A DNA stretch of 36,094 bases from Alistipes sp. (GCA_017560305.1 JAFYOF010000080.1:1-36094); one strand, 5' to 3'; numbered from the stretch's first letter, positions 1-10,752 are shown. Numbers and translations are program-made. The notes: generated from the letters alone by a model not told the origin.

Positions 1-3003
<3,003 letters not shown>

Positions 3004-3023
3004 AGATATAATTGGAGAAAAAT

Positions 3024-3054
3024 TTTCTATTCAACCAATTATTTTATATATTTG
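3024..3054 (+). promoter_or_regulatory. Promoter of class II aldolase
   Basis: TATATTTG at 3047-3054 is a perfect match to the Bacteroidota -7 consensus TAnnTTTG. About 19-20 bases upstream there is only a weak T-rich -33 element (TTTC at 3024-3027). The predicted transcript would start near 3058-3061 and carry a leader of about 70 bases that contains the direct repeat AGGGTGC twice. Confidence 0.6.
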
Positions 3055-3132
3055 CACCGATAAAGGGTGCTCTCCAAAAAGGGTGCACCGCTGAAAACGA
3101 AAGATATTCACTAATTCAATAAAAACAAAACT

Positions 3133-4128
3133 ATGATTTCGTACAAAGATCTTGGTCTTGTGAACACCCGTGAGATGTTCAAGAAGGCTATCGAGGGTGG
3201 CTACGCTATCCCAGCATTCAACTTCAACAACATGGAGCAGATGCAGGCTATCATCTCTGCTTGTGTAGAGTGCTCTTCACCTGTTATCCTCCAGGTTTCT
3301 TCTGGTGCTCGTAACTACGCTAACCAGACACTTTTGCGCTACATGGCACAGGGTGCTGTTGAGTTCGCAAAGGAGATGGGTAAGAACATTCCTATCGTTC
3401 TTCACCTCGACCACGGTAACTCATTTGAGTTGTGCAAGAGCTGTATCGATATGGGCTTCTCTTCAGTAATGATCGATGGTTCACACCTTCCATACGAGGA
3501 GAATGTTGCTCTTACAAAGAAGGTTGTTGAGTACGCACACCAGTTCGATGTAACTGTTGAGGGTGAGCTCGGCGTATTGGCAGGTGTTGAGGATGAGGTA
3601 TCTTCAGAGGTAGCTCACTACACTCGTCCTGAGGAGGTAGTTGACTTCGTAACAAAGACTGGTTGCGACTCTCTCGCTATCTCAATCGGTACTTCACACG
3701 GTGCTAACAAGTTCAAGCCAGAGCAGTGCACACGCAACGCAGACGGTATCTTGGTTCCACCACCATTGCGTTTCGACATCTTGGCTGAGATCGAGAAGCA
3801 GTTGCCAGGTTTCCCTATCGTTCTTCACGGTTCTTCTTCAGTTCCACAGGAGTATGTTAAGATCATCAACACTCACGGTGGTGCATTGAAGGATGCTGTA
3901 GGTATTCCAGAGGAGGAGTTGCGCAAGGCTGCTAAGTCTGCAGTATGTAAGATCAACATCGACTCAGACGGCCGCTTGGCTATGACTGCTATGGTTCGTA
4001 AGATCTTCGTTGACAACCCAGCAGAGTTCGACCCACGCAAGTACTTGGGCCCAGCTCGTGAGGAGTTGAAGAAGCTCTACAAGCACAAGTGCGAGAATGT
4101 TTTGGGTTCAGCTGGTACAGTTGAGTAA
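3133..4128 (+). CDS. fba: Class II (zinc) fructose-bisphosphate aldolase
   Basis: Cytoplasmic glycolytic and gluconeogenic enzyme that reversibly cleaves fructose 1,6-bisphosphate into dihydroxyacetone phosphate and glyceraldehyde 3-phosphate. The 331-residue protein has the class II signature: LHLDHG with D93 and zinc ligand H94, the VEGELG loop near 142-147, zinc ligand H189 in GTSHG, and H232 in VLHGSSSVP. The length fits the family. It is monocistronic, with its own promoter at 3024-3054 and a strong terminator at 4149-4180. Codon choice looks biased (many gct, tct, gtt and ttc codons) compared with the neighbouring GH2 gene, as expected for a highly expressed gene. A related tagatose- or ketose-bisphosphate aldolase role is less likely given the single-copy housekeeping look. 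Confidence 0.96.
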   Translation: MISYKDLGLVNTREMFKKAIEGGYAIPAFNFNNMEQMQAIISACVECSSPVILQVSSGARNYANQTLLRYMAQGAVEFAKEMGKNIPIVLHLDHGNSFELCKSCIDMGFSSVMIDGSHLPYEENVALTKKVVEYAHQFDVTVEGELGVLAGVEDEVSSEVAHYTRPEEVVDFVTKTGCDSLAISIGTSHGANKFKPEQCTRNADGILVPPPLRFDILAEIEKQLPGFPIVLHGSSSVPQEYVKIINTHGGALKDAVGIPEEELRKAAKSAVCKINIDSDGRLAMTAMVRKIFVDNPAEFDPRKYLGPAREELKKLYKHKCENVLGSAGTVE

Positions 4129-4148
4129 TCTCGAAGCATTACGATAAG

Positions 4149-4180
4149 AAAAGCGACATCCGTTGGGTGTCGCTTTTTTT
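4149..4180 (+). terminator. Rho-independent terminator after fba
   Basis: AAAAGCGACA at 4149-4158 pairs with TGTCGCTTTT at 4168-4177, the stem continues inward with TCC/GGG, and a run of seven T follows. It lies about 20 bases after the aldolase stop codon. Confidence 0.9.
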
Positions 4181-4198
4181 GTTCATTACATAATAAAA

Positions 4199-4360
4199 TG
4201 TCATTCCCCATTTTTACATCTCGCGACATTCGCCAATGAGACTTGGGCGTAAGTAAAAATGATGGGAATCTTCCCTTGGGGAAATTACATTAGCAAAAGA
4301 GGATAGCACATCTACAAAAGTAGATTACCGCATCGGACTAAAGTCCTCTTCGCAATGACA
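4199..4360. repeat. MITE/REP-like non-coding element with terminal inverted repeats
   Basis: The element begins TGTCATT (4199-4205) and ends AATGACA (4354-4360), a 7-base terminal inverted repeat. Inside are an inverted repeat (4203-4217 against 4253-4269, one 2-base insertion), a small hairpin (ATCTAC/GTAGAT near 4310-4325) and the dyad GGACTAAAGTCC at 4335-4346. The minus strand of the right half begins TGTCATTGCGAAGAGGA, which resembles widespread REP-type repeats that start with a similar TCATTGCGA core. No coding potential and no clear target-site duplication was seen. Confidence 0.55.
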
Positions 4361-4395
4361 CATATAATAAGAGACTGCCCACACTGGACAGTCCC
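4361..4395 (-). terminator. Probable terminator after the small lipoprotein gene
   Basis: On the minus strand GGGACTGTCC (4395-4386) can pair with GGGCAGTCTC (4380-4371) through ten pairs including two G-U wobbles, followed by TTATTATAT. The same bases on the plus strand would give A-C mismatches, so the minus orientation is favoured. It lies 13 bases past the stop codon at 4409. Confidence 0.65.
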
Positions 4396-4408
4396 TTAGC
4401 CTTTTTCC

Positions 4409-4966
4409 CTACCACAACTTATTCTCGGGATGCTCCTTGATGATATGCAGGATATGCTCCTTCGAAAATGGGGCTTTATCGTCTGCCAACTTGATCTCCC
4501 TCACGGAGTAACCAGTCACAACCGCCTTATCCTCATCCACATCGCTATAGACATTCACCTGAAAGAGCAGATTAGGCACTTCGACAAAGGCAAAATTGAC
4601 AAACATACCACCCAAAATAAATGGGTCAGCGTTGATAACCACAAAACGACTATCGCCAATCGCTCCTCGGTGCTTCTCCAAATCGGCACACTCAACCTCG
4701 CCCGCAAGCCACTTGTCAATATGCTTACGCAGATGGCGGAAATAGTCATTATCCAACCAATCCTCATCGCTCCAATCGCCAAAACGAATCTCATTGAGAG
4801 GCCTGAAGTTCATCTCACCCTCCGACTCACCAGAGCCATCACACGATTCGCACGACTCACACATCCCTTCGAGTTCTGCCATAACATCCGCAGCACTCTG
4901 CTTATTCTTTGGCTGACACGCCGCGCACAATACCACAACGAAAATAAAACAGAATATCTTCTTCAT
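4409..4966 (-). CDS. Small secreted Cys-rich lipoprotein of unknown function
   Basis: A 185-residue protein not assigned to a family. The N-terminus is a clear export signal: MKK, a hydrophobic stretch, then LCAAC, a slightly unusual lipobox because Cys stands at -3, so C17 is the probable lipidated residue. Just after it comes an acidic segment with CESCESC, a paired-Cys cluster that could bind metal or form disulfides. The rest is mixed alpha/beta with no motif I recognise. It starts 11 bases after the stop of the glycerophosphodiesterase gene and is probably co-transcribed with it. Secretion is well supported; function is not. Confidence 0.8.
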   Translation of the reverse strand: MKKIFCFIFVVVLCAACQPKNKQSAADVMAELEGMCESCESCDGSGESEGEMNFRPLNEIRFGDWSDEDWLDNDYFRHLRKHIDKWLAGEVECADLEKHRGAIGDSRFVVINADPFILGGMFVNFAFVEVPNLLFQVNVYSDVDEDKAVVTGYSVREIKLADDKAPFSKEHILHIIKEHPENKLW

Positions 4967-4977
4967 CGCCGCCTACC

Positions 4978-5805
4978 CTATTTCTGACCGGCCAAAGTCA
5001 ATGTCACCCAAGGCATATTCTTCTTGGCAAACTCCATCACCTCGACAGCCTTGTCGCAGCACAAAGCATCAGCACCAAGTGCTACACCAAGCTGAAAATC
5101 CTCAATACCACCACCCGGCCAGAGAGACACGATAAGTCCAGCCTTCTTCGCCTTCATCACCATATCGCGGTTTGTGCCGCCCATAGTACACGCCAGACGC
5201 TTCACGCCCAAATCCAACGCCTGCTTGATGCAATCGTCGCTCAATGGCAAACCGATGATAAGCATCAAATCTGCATCGGGATGCAACTCACGCATTGTGC
5301 GGAGCGTGCGCTTGTCGAACGATGTGAAGAGGTAGGTTGAGTTCGCTGGTTTCTTCTTCATAGCGGTCTTATAGAGTTTGTCGCAATATACGCGCAACTT
5401 CTCGTCATCATAGCCGCCCGACTTCATCTCCCACTCAACATAAACGCTGTCGCGCTTCGAAAGCCACTTCGCCAACTCGTCAGCAAACAAAATCTTGTTG
5501 CCGCCATCGGTACGCACCTTGCTAATCTCCTTGCGGGTCATCTCCTCGACATTGCCGTCGCTTGGTGTCAGACGCGAGAGGGTCTCATCGTGCGAGATTA
5601 CCAACTCGCCATCGGCAGTCATACGGATGTCGGTCTCATAACCGCGTATACCTTTATTATATGTACCTTCAAACGCCGCCAAGGTGTTCTCCTCGAACTC
5701 ATATCGGCTGGCACGGTGTGCGAAGTGCTGCACGGCGCGAGGCTGCTGCGCCTGAACTGATGCTCCCGCCATCAATGCGAGGGCTAAAATCAAAATCTTC
5801 TTCAT
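4978..5805 (-). CDS. Secreted glycerophosphodiester phosphodiesterase family protein
   Basis: Predicted to cleave glycerophosphodiesters (phospholipid head-group debris) to glycerol 3-phosphate and an alcohol, outside the cytoplasm. From the ATG at 5805 the 275-residue protein has a Sec signal peptide (MKKILILALALMAG to about AQA) and the GDPD active-site set: H30-R31, E39-N40-T41, E57 and D59 in YETDIR, H72-D73. The frame extends upstream to an ATG at 5850, but those 15 codons run through a terminator hairpin and lack signal-peptide character, so 5805 is chosen. Downstream, after 11 bases, is a small lipoprotein gene. The specific substrate cannot be told from sequence. Confidence 0.88.
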   Translation of the reverse strand: MKKILILALALMAGASVQAQQPRAVQHFAHRASRYEFEENTLAAFEGTYNKGIRGYETDIRMTADGELVISHDETLSRLTPSDGNVEEMTRKEISKVRTDGGNKILFADELAKWLSKRDSVYVEWEMKSGGYDDEKLRVYCDKLYKTAMKKKPANSTYLFTSFDKRTLRTMRELHPDADLMLIIGLPLSDDCIKQALDLGVKRLACTMGGTNRDMVMKAKKAGLIVSLWPGGGIEDFQLGVALGADALCCDKAVEVMEFAKKNMPWVTLTLAGQK

Positions 5806-5818
5806 AAGGTTAGTAGAT

Positions 5819-5847
5819 AAAAAAAGCGGGTCGCTCACACAACCCGC
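5819..5847 (-). terminator. Rho-independent terminator after frr
   Basis: On the minus strand GCGGGT (5847-5842) pairs with ACCCGC (5831-5826), followed by seven T (5825-5819). It sits between the frr stop (5880) and the glycerophosphodiesterase start (5805), leaving only 13 bases to that ATG. Confidence 0.85.
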
Positions 5848-5879
5848 CATTAAACAATATTTAGCGAGCCTGTCGCTTT

Positions 5880-6437
5880 TTATACGGTCATAATCTCCTT
5901 CTCCTTGGCTGCCAACAAGTCGTCAATCTGCTTTGAGTACTTCTCAAGCATCTTCTGTGCTCTTGTCTCGCCATCCTTTGCCTCGTCCTCAGGCATACCC
6001 TCCTTCTGTGCCTTCTTGAATGCCTCAACAGCATCACGGCGTGCGTTACGGAGGCTGATGCGTGCGTGCTCACCAACACCCTTCACCTGCTTCACGAGCT
6101 CCTTACGACGGTCCTCAGTGAGTGGTGGAATAGTCAAACGGATAGTCTCGCCATTGTTCGATGGAGTAAGACCGATGTTTGAGTCGATGATAGCCTTCTC
6201 GATGAGACGGATAAAGTTCTTATCCCAAGGCTGAATGAGGATTGTGCGTGCATCAGGCACTGTCACACTCGCTACGCCAGAGACTGGAGTCTGTGAGCCG
6301 TAGTAGTCAACGAAAACGCTGTTGAGCACATTTGTAGTCGCCTTACCAGCGCGGATGTTCAAGAGTTCCTCATCCAAGTGAGCCACCGTACGCTTCATAC
6401 GGTCGGTTGCTTCATTAATGATTGTTGTTGTATCCAT
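5880..6437 (-). CDS. frr: Ribosome recycling factor
   Basis: Releases 70S ribosomes from mRNA after termination, together with EF-G. The 185-residue length is exactly that of the family. The sequence shows the RRF three-helix-bundle pattern, with LNIRAGKAT near 26-34, a beta domain containing YYGSQTPV, the segment GVGEHARISLRNARRDA and the C-terminal long helix. It follows pyrH and a thioredoxin-like gene on the same strand (26-base gap) and is closed by a strong terminator at 5819-5847. Confidence 0.98.
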   Translation of the reverse strand: MDTTTIINEATDRMKRTVAHLDEELLNIRAGKATTNVLNSVFVDYYGSQTPVSGVASVTVPDARTILIQPWDKNFIRLIEKAIIDSNIGLTPSNNGETIRLTIPPLTEDRRKELVKQVKGVGEHARISLRNARRDAVEAFKKAQKEGMPEDEAKDGETRAQKMLEKYSKQIDDLLAAKEKEIMTV

Positions 6438-6463
6438 AGTAGTCTATTCTATTATTTTGATTC

Positions 6464-7012
6464 TTATTTCAAAGCCTTCTCAATCACCGAAATCATCTCG
6501 GCAAACTCCTCGGGGGTGTAGCCCACCGATGTGTAAATCACCTTACCATCCTTACCTACCACAAAGTTGCGAGGGATGTAGTTCGACGCATACTTCTTAT
6601 AGATATCCTGCTTTGGGTCAAGACCCATAGGGAAGGTGTAACCATTCTGCTTACGGAATGCCTCAACGGTCTTCTTCGCCTCACCGCGCGAGATTGGCAG
6701 GAATACAAACTTCTTGCCCTTGAAGCGCTCAATGAGCTCCTTCTCCACAACCTTCAACTCCTGACGGCAAGGAGGACACCAGGTAGCCCAGAAATTCACA
6801 ACAACTACCTTACCCTTGAGCTTCGACAGCGTAACCTCGCTGCCATCGACCATCTCAACGGTGAAGTCAGGAGCCTTGTCGCCCTTGTTGATAAGTGTTG
6901 TAGATGCAATATCGTCCTTCTGCGCCTGCACCTCAACGGGCATCGCAACTGCCACAGCGACCATAGCCATCAGCGCCAGCGCCGCCTTACGGAAAAATGA
7001 TTTCATTTTCAT
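6464..7012 (-). CDS. Secreted TlpA/ResA-like thioredoxin-fold protein
   Basis: A 182-residue exported thiol-disulfide oxidoreductase of the TlpA/ResA/AhpC-TSA type. The N-terminus is a Sec signal peptide (Lys/Arg residues, hydrophobic core, AxA-like end near VQAQ at 28-31). The thioredoxin domain follows, with GDKAPDF at 44-50, KGKVVVVNFWATWC, and the redox-active C79-P-P-C82; a cis-Pro region follows around YIPRNFV. It probably reduces or isomerises disulfides of periplasmic proteins. It lies between pyrH (18-base gap) and frr (26-base gap), two translation/nucleotide genes, which is an odd place for a periplasmic protein. An alternative ATG two codons in (7006) is equally possible. Confidence 0.92.
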   Translation of the reverse strand: MKMKSFFRKAALALMAMVAVAVAMPVEVQAQKDDIASTTLINKGDKAPDFTVEMVDGSEVTLSKLKGKVVVVNFWATWCPPCRQELKVVEKELIERFKGKKFVFLPISRGEAKKTVEAFRKQNGYTFPMGLDPKQDIYKKYASNYIPRNFVVGKDGKVIYTSVGYTPEEFAEMISVIEKALK

Positions 7013-7030
7013 ACTCTCTCAAATTTTTAA

Positions 7031-7741
7031 TTACTCCTTGCACACCAATGTGCCGATTGTCTCACCATCCAAAACCTTTGCCAAATTGCCCTCGGTATCC
7101 ATATCAAATACGATAATATCCAGGCCATTCTCCTTGCAAAGGGTGAATGCAGTCATATCCATCACCTTCAGGTCACGATTATAAACCTCGTCGAAGGTAA
7201 TCTTGTCGAACTTCGTTGCCGTTGGATCCTTCTCTGGGTCGGCTGTGTAGACACCATCCACGCGTGTACCCTTGAACATCACCTGCGCCTCAATCTCGAT
7301 ACCTCGCAATGCTGAAGCGGTGTCAGTTGAGAAGTAAGGGTTCGATGTACCACCACCGATGATTACCACATAACCCGCCTCAAGATACTCGATAGCCTTC
7401 GCCTTTGAGTAGTACTCGCCGATAGGCTCCATACGGATAGATGTGAGCACCTTCGCCTTCACGCCGTTATCCTCCAGTGCCGACTGCAACGCCAAGGAGT
7501 TGATAATCGTTGCCAGCATACCCATCTGGTCGCCCTTCACACGGTCAAAGCCCTTCTTCGCACCCTGCAAACCACGGAAGATATTTCCGCCACCAATCAC
7601 GATACCAATCTGCACACCTGTCGCTGCGGCAGCCTTAATCTGCTCGGCATAAGATTGCAATACTGCTGTCGAAAGACCATACTTCTGTTCACCCTGGAGC
7701 GACTCGCCGCTCAACTTGAGTAGGATTCTATTATACTTCAT
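7031..7741 (-). CDS. pyrH: UMP kinase (uridylate kinase)
   Basis: Phosphorylates UMP to UDP in pyrimidine nucleotide synthesis; the bacterial hexameric amino-acid-kinase-fold enzyme. The 236 residues show LLKLSGESL at 8-16, the glycine-rich GIVIGGGNIFRG, GDQMGMLATIINSLAL, and GTSNPYFSTDTA, all PyrH hallmarks. It is first in a minus-strand unit with the TlpA-like gene and frr; the pyrH-frr neighbourhood is typical of bacteria. A Bacteroidota-type promoter lies immediately upstream (7767-7798). Confidence 0.98.
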   Translation of the reverse strand: MKYNRILLKLSGESLQGEQKYGLSTAVLQSYAEQIKAAAATGVQIGIVIGGGNIFRGLQGAKKGFDRVKGDQMGMLATIINSLALQSALEDNGVKAKVLTSIRMEPIGEYYSKAKAIEYLEAGYVVIIGGGTSNPYFSTDTASALRGIEIEAQVMFKGTRVDGVYTADPEKDPTATKFDKITFDEVYNRDLKVMDMTAFTLCKENGLDIIVFDMDTEGNLAKVLDGETIGTLVCKE

Positions 7742-7766
7742 TTTTGAGTTAGTTTATATCTTTTTG

Positions 7767-7798
7767 CGAAGATACGAAAAATTCTCTTTTCTCGCAAT
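7767..7798 (-). promoter_or_regulatory. Promoter of pyrH-tlpA-frr
   Basis: On the minus strand TATCTTCG (7774-7767) matches TAnnTTTG at seven of eight positions, and ATTG (7798-7795) sits 20 bases upstream as a -33 element. Transcription should begin about 20 bases before the pyrH ATG at 7741. Confidence 0.65.
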
Positions 7799-7912
7799 TC
7801 ATCGCCGAAAATAGTTACTCATTTTACGAAAACAGGTAAGTATAAATACCTATTTTGCACCCCTCAGCGTGCCATTTCCCCTCTTGAAAAGAACAACCGA
7901 TTATTTTTTTTC

Positions 7913-7920
7913 TACCTTTG
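7913..7920 (+). promoter_or_regulatory. -7 promoter box of the alpha-oxoamine synthase gene
   Basis: TACCTTTG is a perfect TAnnTTTG. No good -33 TTTG is found at 19-21 bases; a TTG at 7884-7886 is 26 bases away. The leader to the ATG at 7984 would be about 60 bases. Confidence 0.55.
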
Positions 7921-7983
7921 AGAGTGTCAAACCGATGACAAAGCAAGATTTTTAGTAAACAAAACTTAAAACTTAAAGATACT

Positions 7984-9255
7984 ATGGTAGATATTTTTGA
8001 AAGATTAGAGAAGAATACAGGCGGCCCAATTGGTCAGTATATGCAGTTGGTGCACGGTTACTTTGCATTCCCAAAACTGGAGGGCGAGCTGGGTCCTCAT
8101 ATGAACTTCCGCGGCAAGCCAGTGCTCAACTGGAGCCTGAACAACTACCTCGGTCTGGCAAACCACCCCGAGGTACGCAAGGCTGACGCCGAGGGTGCGG
8201 CCGAGTTCGGTATGGCAGCGCCTATGGGTGCGCGTATGATGAGTGGTCAGACAAAGTACCACGAGCAGTTGGAGCGCGAGCTGGCAGAGTTTGTAGGCAA
8301 GGAGGATGCCTTCCTTTTGAACTTCGGTTATCAGGGTATGATCTCTATCATCGACTGTCTGCTTACACCACGCGATGTTGTGGTCTACGACGCCGAGTGC
8401 CACGCTTGTATCATCGATGGTCTGCGTATGCACAAGGGCAAGCGTTTCGTATATGCGCATAATAACGAGGAATCACTCCGCCTGCAGCTTCGTCACGCGA
8501 CAGAGCTCGCCGAGGAGCAGCGCGGTGGCGTACTCGTGATTACCGAGGGCGTATTCGGTATGAAGGGTGACCTCGGTTTCCTTGATGTGATTGTAAATGC
8601 GAAGAAGGATTTCAACTTCCGCCTCTTGGTTGACGATGCTCACGGCTTCGGTACTATGGGTCCTCAGGGTCGCGGTACAGCGGCGCACTTCGGTTGCCCG
8701 GATGGCGTTGATGTGTTGTTCAACACCTTCGCAAAGTCGATGGCTGGCATCGGCGCATTCGTCTGCGGTCCACGCTGGCTCATCAACCTCTTCCGCTACA
8801 ATATGCGTTCACAGCTCTACGCAAAGTCGCTCCCAATGCCTATGGTTATCGGTGCATTGAAGCGTCTGGAGCTCATCCGCAACCACCCAGAGTATCAGGA
8901 GAAGTTGTGGGAGATTACCCGCGCCATCCAGAAGGGCTTCACCGACAACGGCTTTGAGATTGGCGTGACGCAGTCGCCTGTGACACCAGTCTATATGAAG
9001 GGCGGTGTCGAGGAGGGTACAAACCTCATCGTTGACCTTCGCGAAAACTACGGCATCTTCTGCTCGATTGTGGTCTACCCAGTGATTCCAAAGGGCGAGA
9101 TTATCCTGCGAATCATCCCAACTGCGGCACACACATTAGAGGATGTTGAGCGCACCATCGAGGCGTTCAAGGCCGTACGCGAGAAGTTCGACGCTGGTGT
9201 CTATGCTTCAATGCCAGTGCCAATGAAGGCAGACCCAGAATTCAAGGTGAGATAA
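7984..9255 (+). CDS. spt: Alpha-oxoamine synthase: serine palmitoyltransferase or cysteate acyltransferase (SulA) type
   Basis: PLP enzyme of the family that condenses an amino acid with an acyl thioester and releases CO2. The 423-residue protein has NWSLNNYLGLANHPEV in the N-terminal part, H140 in ECHACIIDG (stacks on PLP), D218-A-H220 in LLVDDAHGFG, and the PLP Schiff-base lysine K251 in FAKSMAGIG. The overall form is closest to what I recall of Bacteroides serine palmitoyltransferase, the first step of sphingolipid synthesis. In sulfonolipid producers such as Alistipes the same fold (SulA) uses cysteate and acyl-ACP, and the two cannot be separated by eye. KBL and BioF are less likely from the long N-terminus and the absence of tdh or bio neighbours. 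Monocistronic, with promoter at 7913 and terminator at 9294. Confidence 0.85.
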   Translation: MVDIFERLEKNTGGPIGQYMQLVHGYFAFPKLEGELGPHMNFRGKPVLNWSLNNYLGLANHPEVRKADAEGAAEFGMAAPMGARMMSGQTKYHEQLERELAEFVGKEDAFLLNFGYQGMISIIDCLLTPRDVVVYDAECHACIIDGLRMHKGKRFVYAHNNEESLRLQLRHATELAEEQRGGVLVITEGVFGMKGDLGFLDVIVNAKKDFNFRLLVDDAHGFGTMGPQGRGTAAHFGCPDGVDVLFNTFAKSMAGIGAFVCGPRWLINLFRYNMRSQLYAKSLPMPMVIGALKRLELIRNHPEYQEKLWEITRAIQKGFTDNGFEIGVTQSPVTPVYMKGGVEEGTNLIVDLRENYGIFCSIVVYPVIPKGEIILRIIPTAAHTLEDVERTIEAFKAVREKFDAGVYASMPVPMKADPEFKVR

Positions 9256-9293
9256 CATAACATTCTAACCACTATTCATAATTCAGTTCAAGG

Positions 9294-9332
9294 AGCGAGG
9301 GTGCAGAGCAATCTGCACTCTTGCTGTTTTTA
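9294..9332 (+). terminator. Rho-independent terminator after the oxoamine synthase gene
   Basis: AGCGAGGGTGCAGA (9294-9307) pairs with TCTGCACTCTTGCT (9312-9325) through 14 pairs with two wobbles, loop GCAA, then GTTTTTA. The upstream end of the lipocalin reading frame overlaps this hairpin, which argues for the later lipocalin start at 9384. Confidence 0.85.
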
Positions 9333-9383
9333 TATTCCCTTGGCACGAAAAATGATGCTCTGCCGAGGGAAATAACAATTGCG

Positions 9384-9908
9384 ATGAAAAGGGTTATGTT
9401 TATAGGAATCTCTCTACTGCTGATGCTCATCACCGCCTGCTGCTATGGCGCGGGGCGTGACAGCATCGACCGCCGTACGGTGGCAAGCCTCGACCTGAAA
9501 TCAATTATGGGCACTTGGTACGAAATAGCCCGCTTCGACCACAGTTTCGAGCGGGGGATGGAGCAGGTGACAGCCACCTACACGCTCCAAGAGGATGGAA
9601 TGGTGGAGGTCAAGAACCGCGGCATCCGTGACGGCGAGGAGCACATCTCCATCGGTCACGCCAAGACCACCGACGAGCCAGGTCGCCTGCGTGTATCGTT
9701 TTTCTGGAAGTTTTATTCCGATTACAATATCCTGGCCACTGCGCCCGACGGCGAATGGATGCTTATCGGCAGCAAGTCGCCCAAATATCTGTGGATACTC
9801 GCGCGCAAGCCCTCCTTGCCAGAGCCTACACTGCGTTACATCGTTGCGCTGTCGGCACAACGGGGCTATAATGTGGATAAGTTAATCTTCGTGAAGCAGA
9901 CTAATTGA
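9384..9908 (+). CDS. blc: Blc-type outer-membrane lipocalin lipoprotein
   Basis: Binds lipids or fatty-acid derivatives; E. coli Blc is an outer-membrane lipocalin linked to envelope stress. From the ATG at 9384 (174 residues) there is a lipoprotein signal with lipobox ITAC, C19 being lipidated. The lipocalin first signature GTWYEIARFDHSFERG lies at about 43-58, followed by VTATYTL, the strand pair RVSFFWKFYSDYNILA, and LWILARKP near the end, all matching Blc. An upstream ATG at 9321 would add 21 residues but lies in the preceding terminator hairpin and hides the signal peptide. The 3' end overlaps the convergent minus-strand gene by 8 bases. Confidence 0.92.
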   Translation: MKRVMFIGISLLLMLITACCYGAGRDSIDRRTVASLDLKSIMGTWYEIARFDHSFERGMEQVTATYTLQEDGMVEVKNRGIRDGEEHISIGHAKTTDEPGRLRVSFFWKFYSDYNILATAPDGEWMLIGSKSPKYLWILARKPSLPEPTLRYIVALSAQRGYNVDKLIFVKQTN

Positions 9909-10752
9909 TGCGGTAGCGGTAGATGATGTTATGGCGTGGCTCGCGAGGGGTGTGGAACGAGATGTACAACCACCCTTTGCGGGTCGCAACGCCTTCGGGC
10001 TCAATGCCCATCGCCGTAAGGTCGATATACATCAGACGGCGTGCCGACTCACGATGCAGAACGCTCAACGCCGTATTCGAGCGCGTAGGAACGCCCTCGG
10101 GCAGGAAGATATAGTCGCCATCCACGAGACTACCCTGCGGAATTGCGATGTTGCCTGCGGGGATGCAGCCGAGCATATCCTCGCGCTGAAGATGCACCTC
10201 GCCACGCGAGTCGCTATCGCTTAACTTTGGCAATGAAAACCACTTGAGCATACGCACCGTACCGACCGTGCAGTAAAGGTAAATCACACCTCGCTTGGCA
10301 TCCACCGCCCAGTCGCAAGGACCCGTAATCTCCTCGCCATCGTAGTAGATTGTCTGCACCAGACGCGAGCCCTCCAACGAAATATCGTTCACATAGCAAG
10401 CCCTCTCGCCTCGGCACTCGGTGACATAAAACAAGGGGAACAACGACTCACGCGAGTATCGCTCGACGCCAAACGAAGCGTTGTTACAATGACCCGTATT
10501 ACCCTCCAAAACAAATGTTGAGATAAACTTCTTGCGCTTCAAATCGAGCACCACACACTGACCCTTGTCGTGCACCGAGAAGGCATAATTTCGATATATA
10601 GCAAAGCCCTGCGTTGTGCCCGCGACCTCCACATCGGCTGGCAGCCAGTCGTTCACATCGCATACTTTTTCCGCCTCGCCGAGCGGCACGCGCTCCTGCG
10701 CCACCACCGCCACCGAGCAGAGCAAGGCAACTACAATGGCTAACGCTTTCAT
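9901..10752 (-). CDS. Secreted protein of unknown function, possibly beta-propeller-like
   Basis: A 283-residue protein with a clear Sec signal peptide (MKALAIVVALLCSVAVVAQ). The mature part is rich in short beta-strand patterns of the form hydrophobic-Y-hydrophobic-D (for example GVIYLYCTVGTV, YIFLPEGV, RLMYIDLTAMG, EGVATRKGWLYISFHT), which resembles propeller blades but is not a family I can name. Several Cys are present in the first half. Its ATG overlaps the dxs stop as ATGA, so translation is probably coupled to dxs and the two are co-transcribed. The functional link to isoprenoid synthesis is unclear, and the pairing may be positional only. Confidence 0.75.
   Translation of the reverse strand: MKALAIVVALLCSVAVVAQERVPLGEAEKVCDVNDWLPADVEVAGTTQGFAIYRNYAFSVHDKGQCVVLDLKRKKFISTFVLEGNTGHCNNASFGVERYSRESLFPLFYVTECRGERACYVNDISLEGSRLVQTIYYDGEEITGPCDWAVDAKRGVIYLYCTVGTVRMLKWFSLPKLSDSDSRGEVHLQREDMLGCIPAGNIAIPQGSLVDGDYIFLPEGVPTRSNTALSVLHRESARRLMYIDLTAMGIEPEGVATRKGWLYISFHTPREPRHNIIYRYRIN

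Noticed and set aside
4430..4987. 185-codon plus-strand open frame opposite the small lipoprotein
   Set aside because: The minus-strand frame has a signal peptide, an adjacent upstream gene and a terminator; the plus-strand frame has none.
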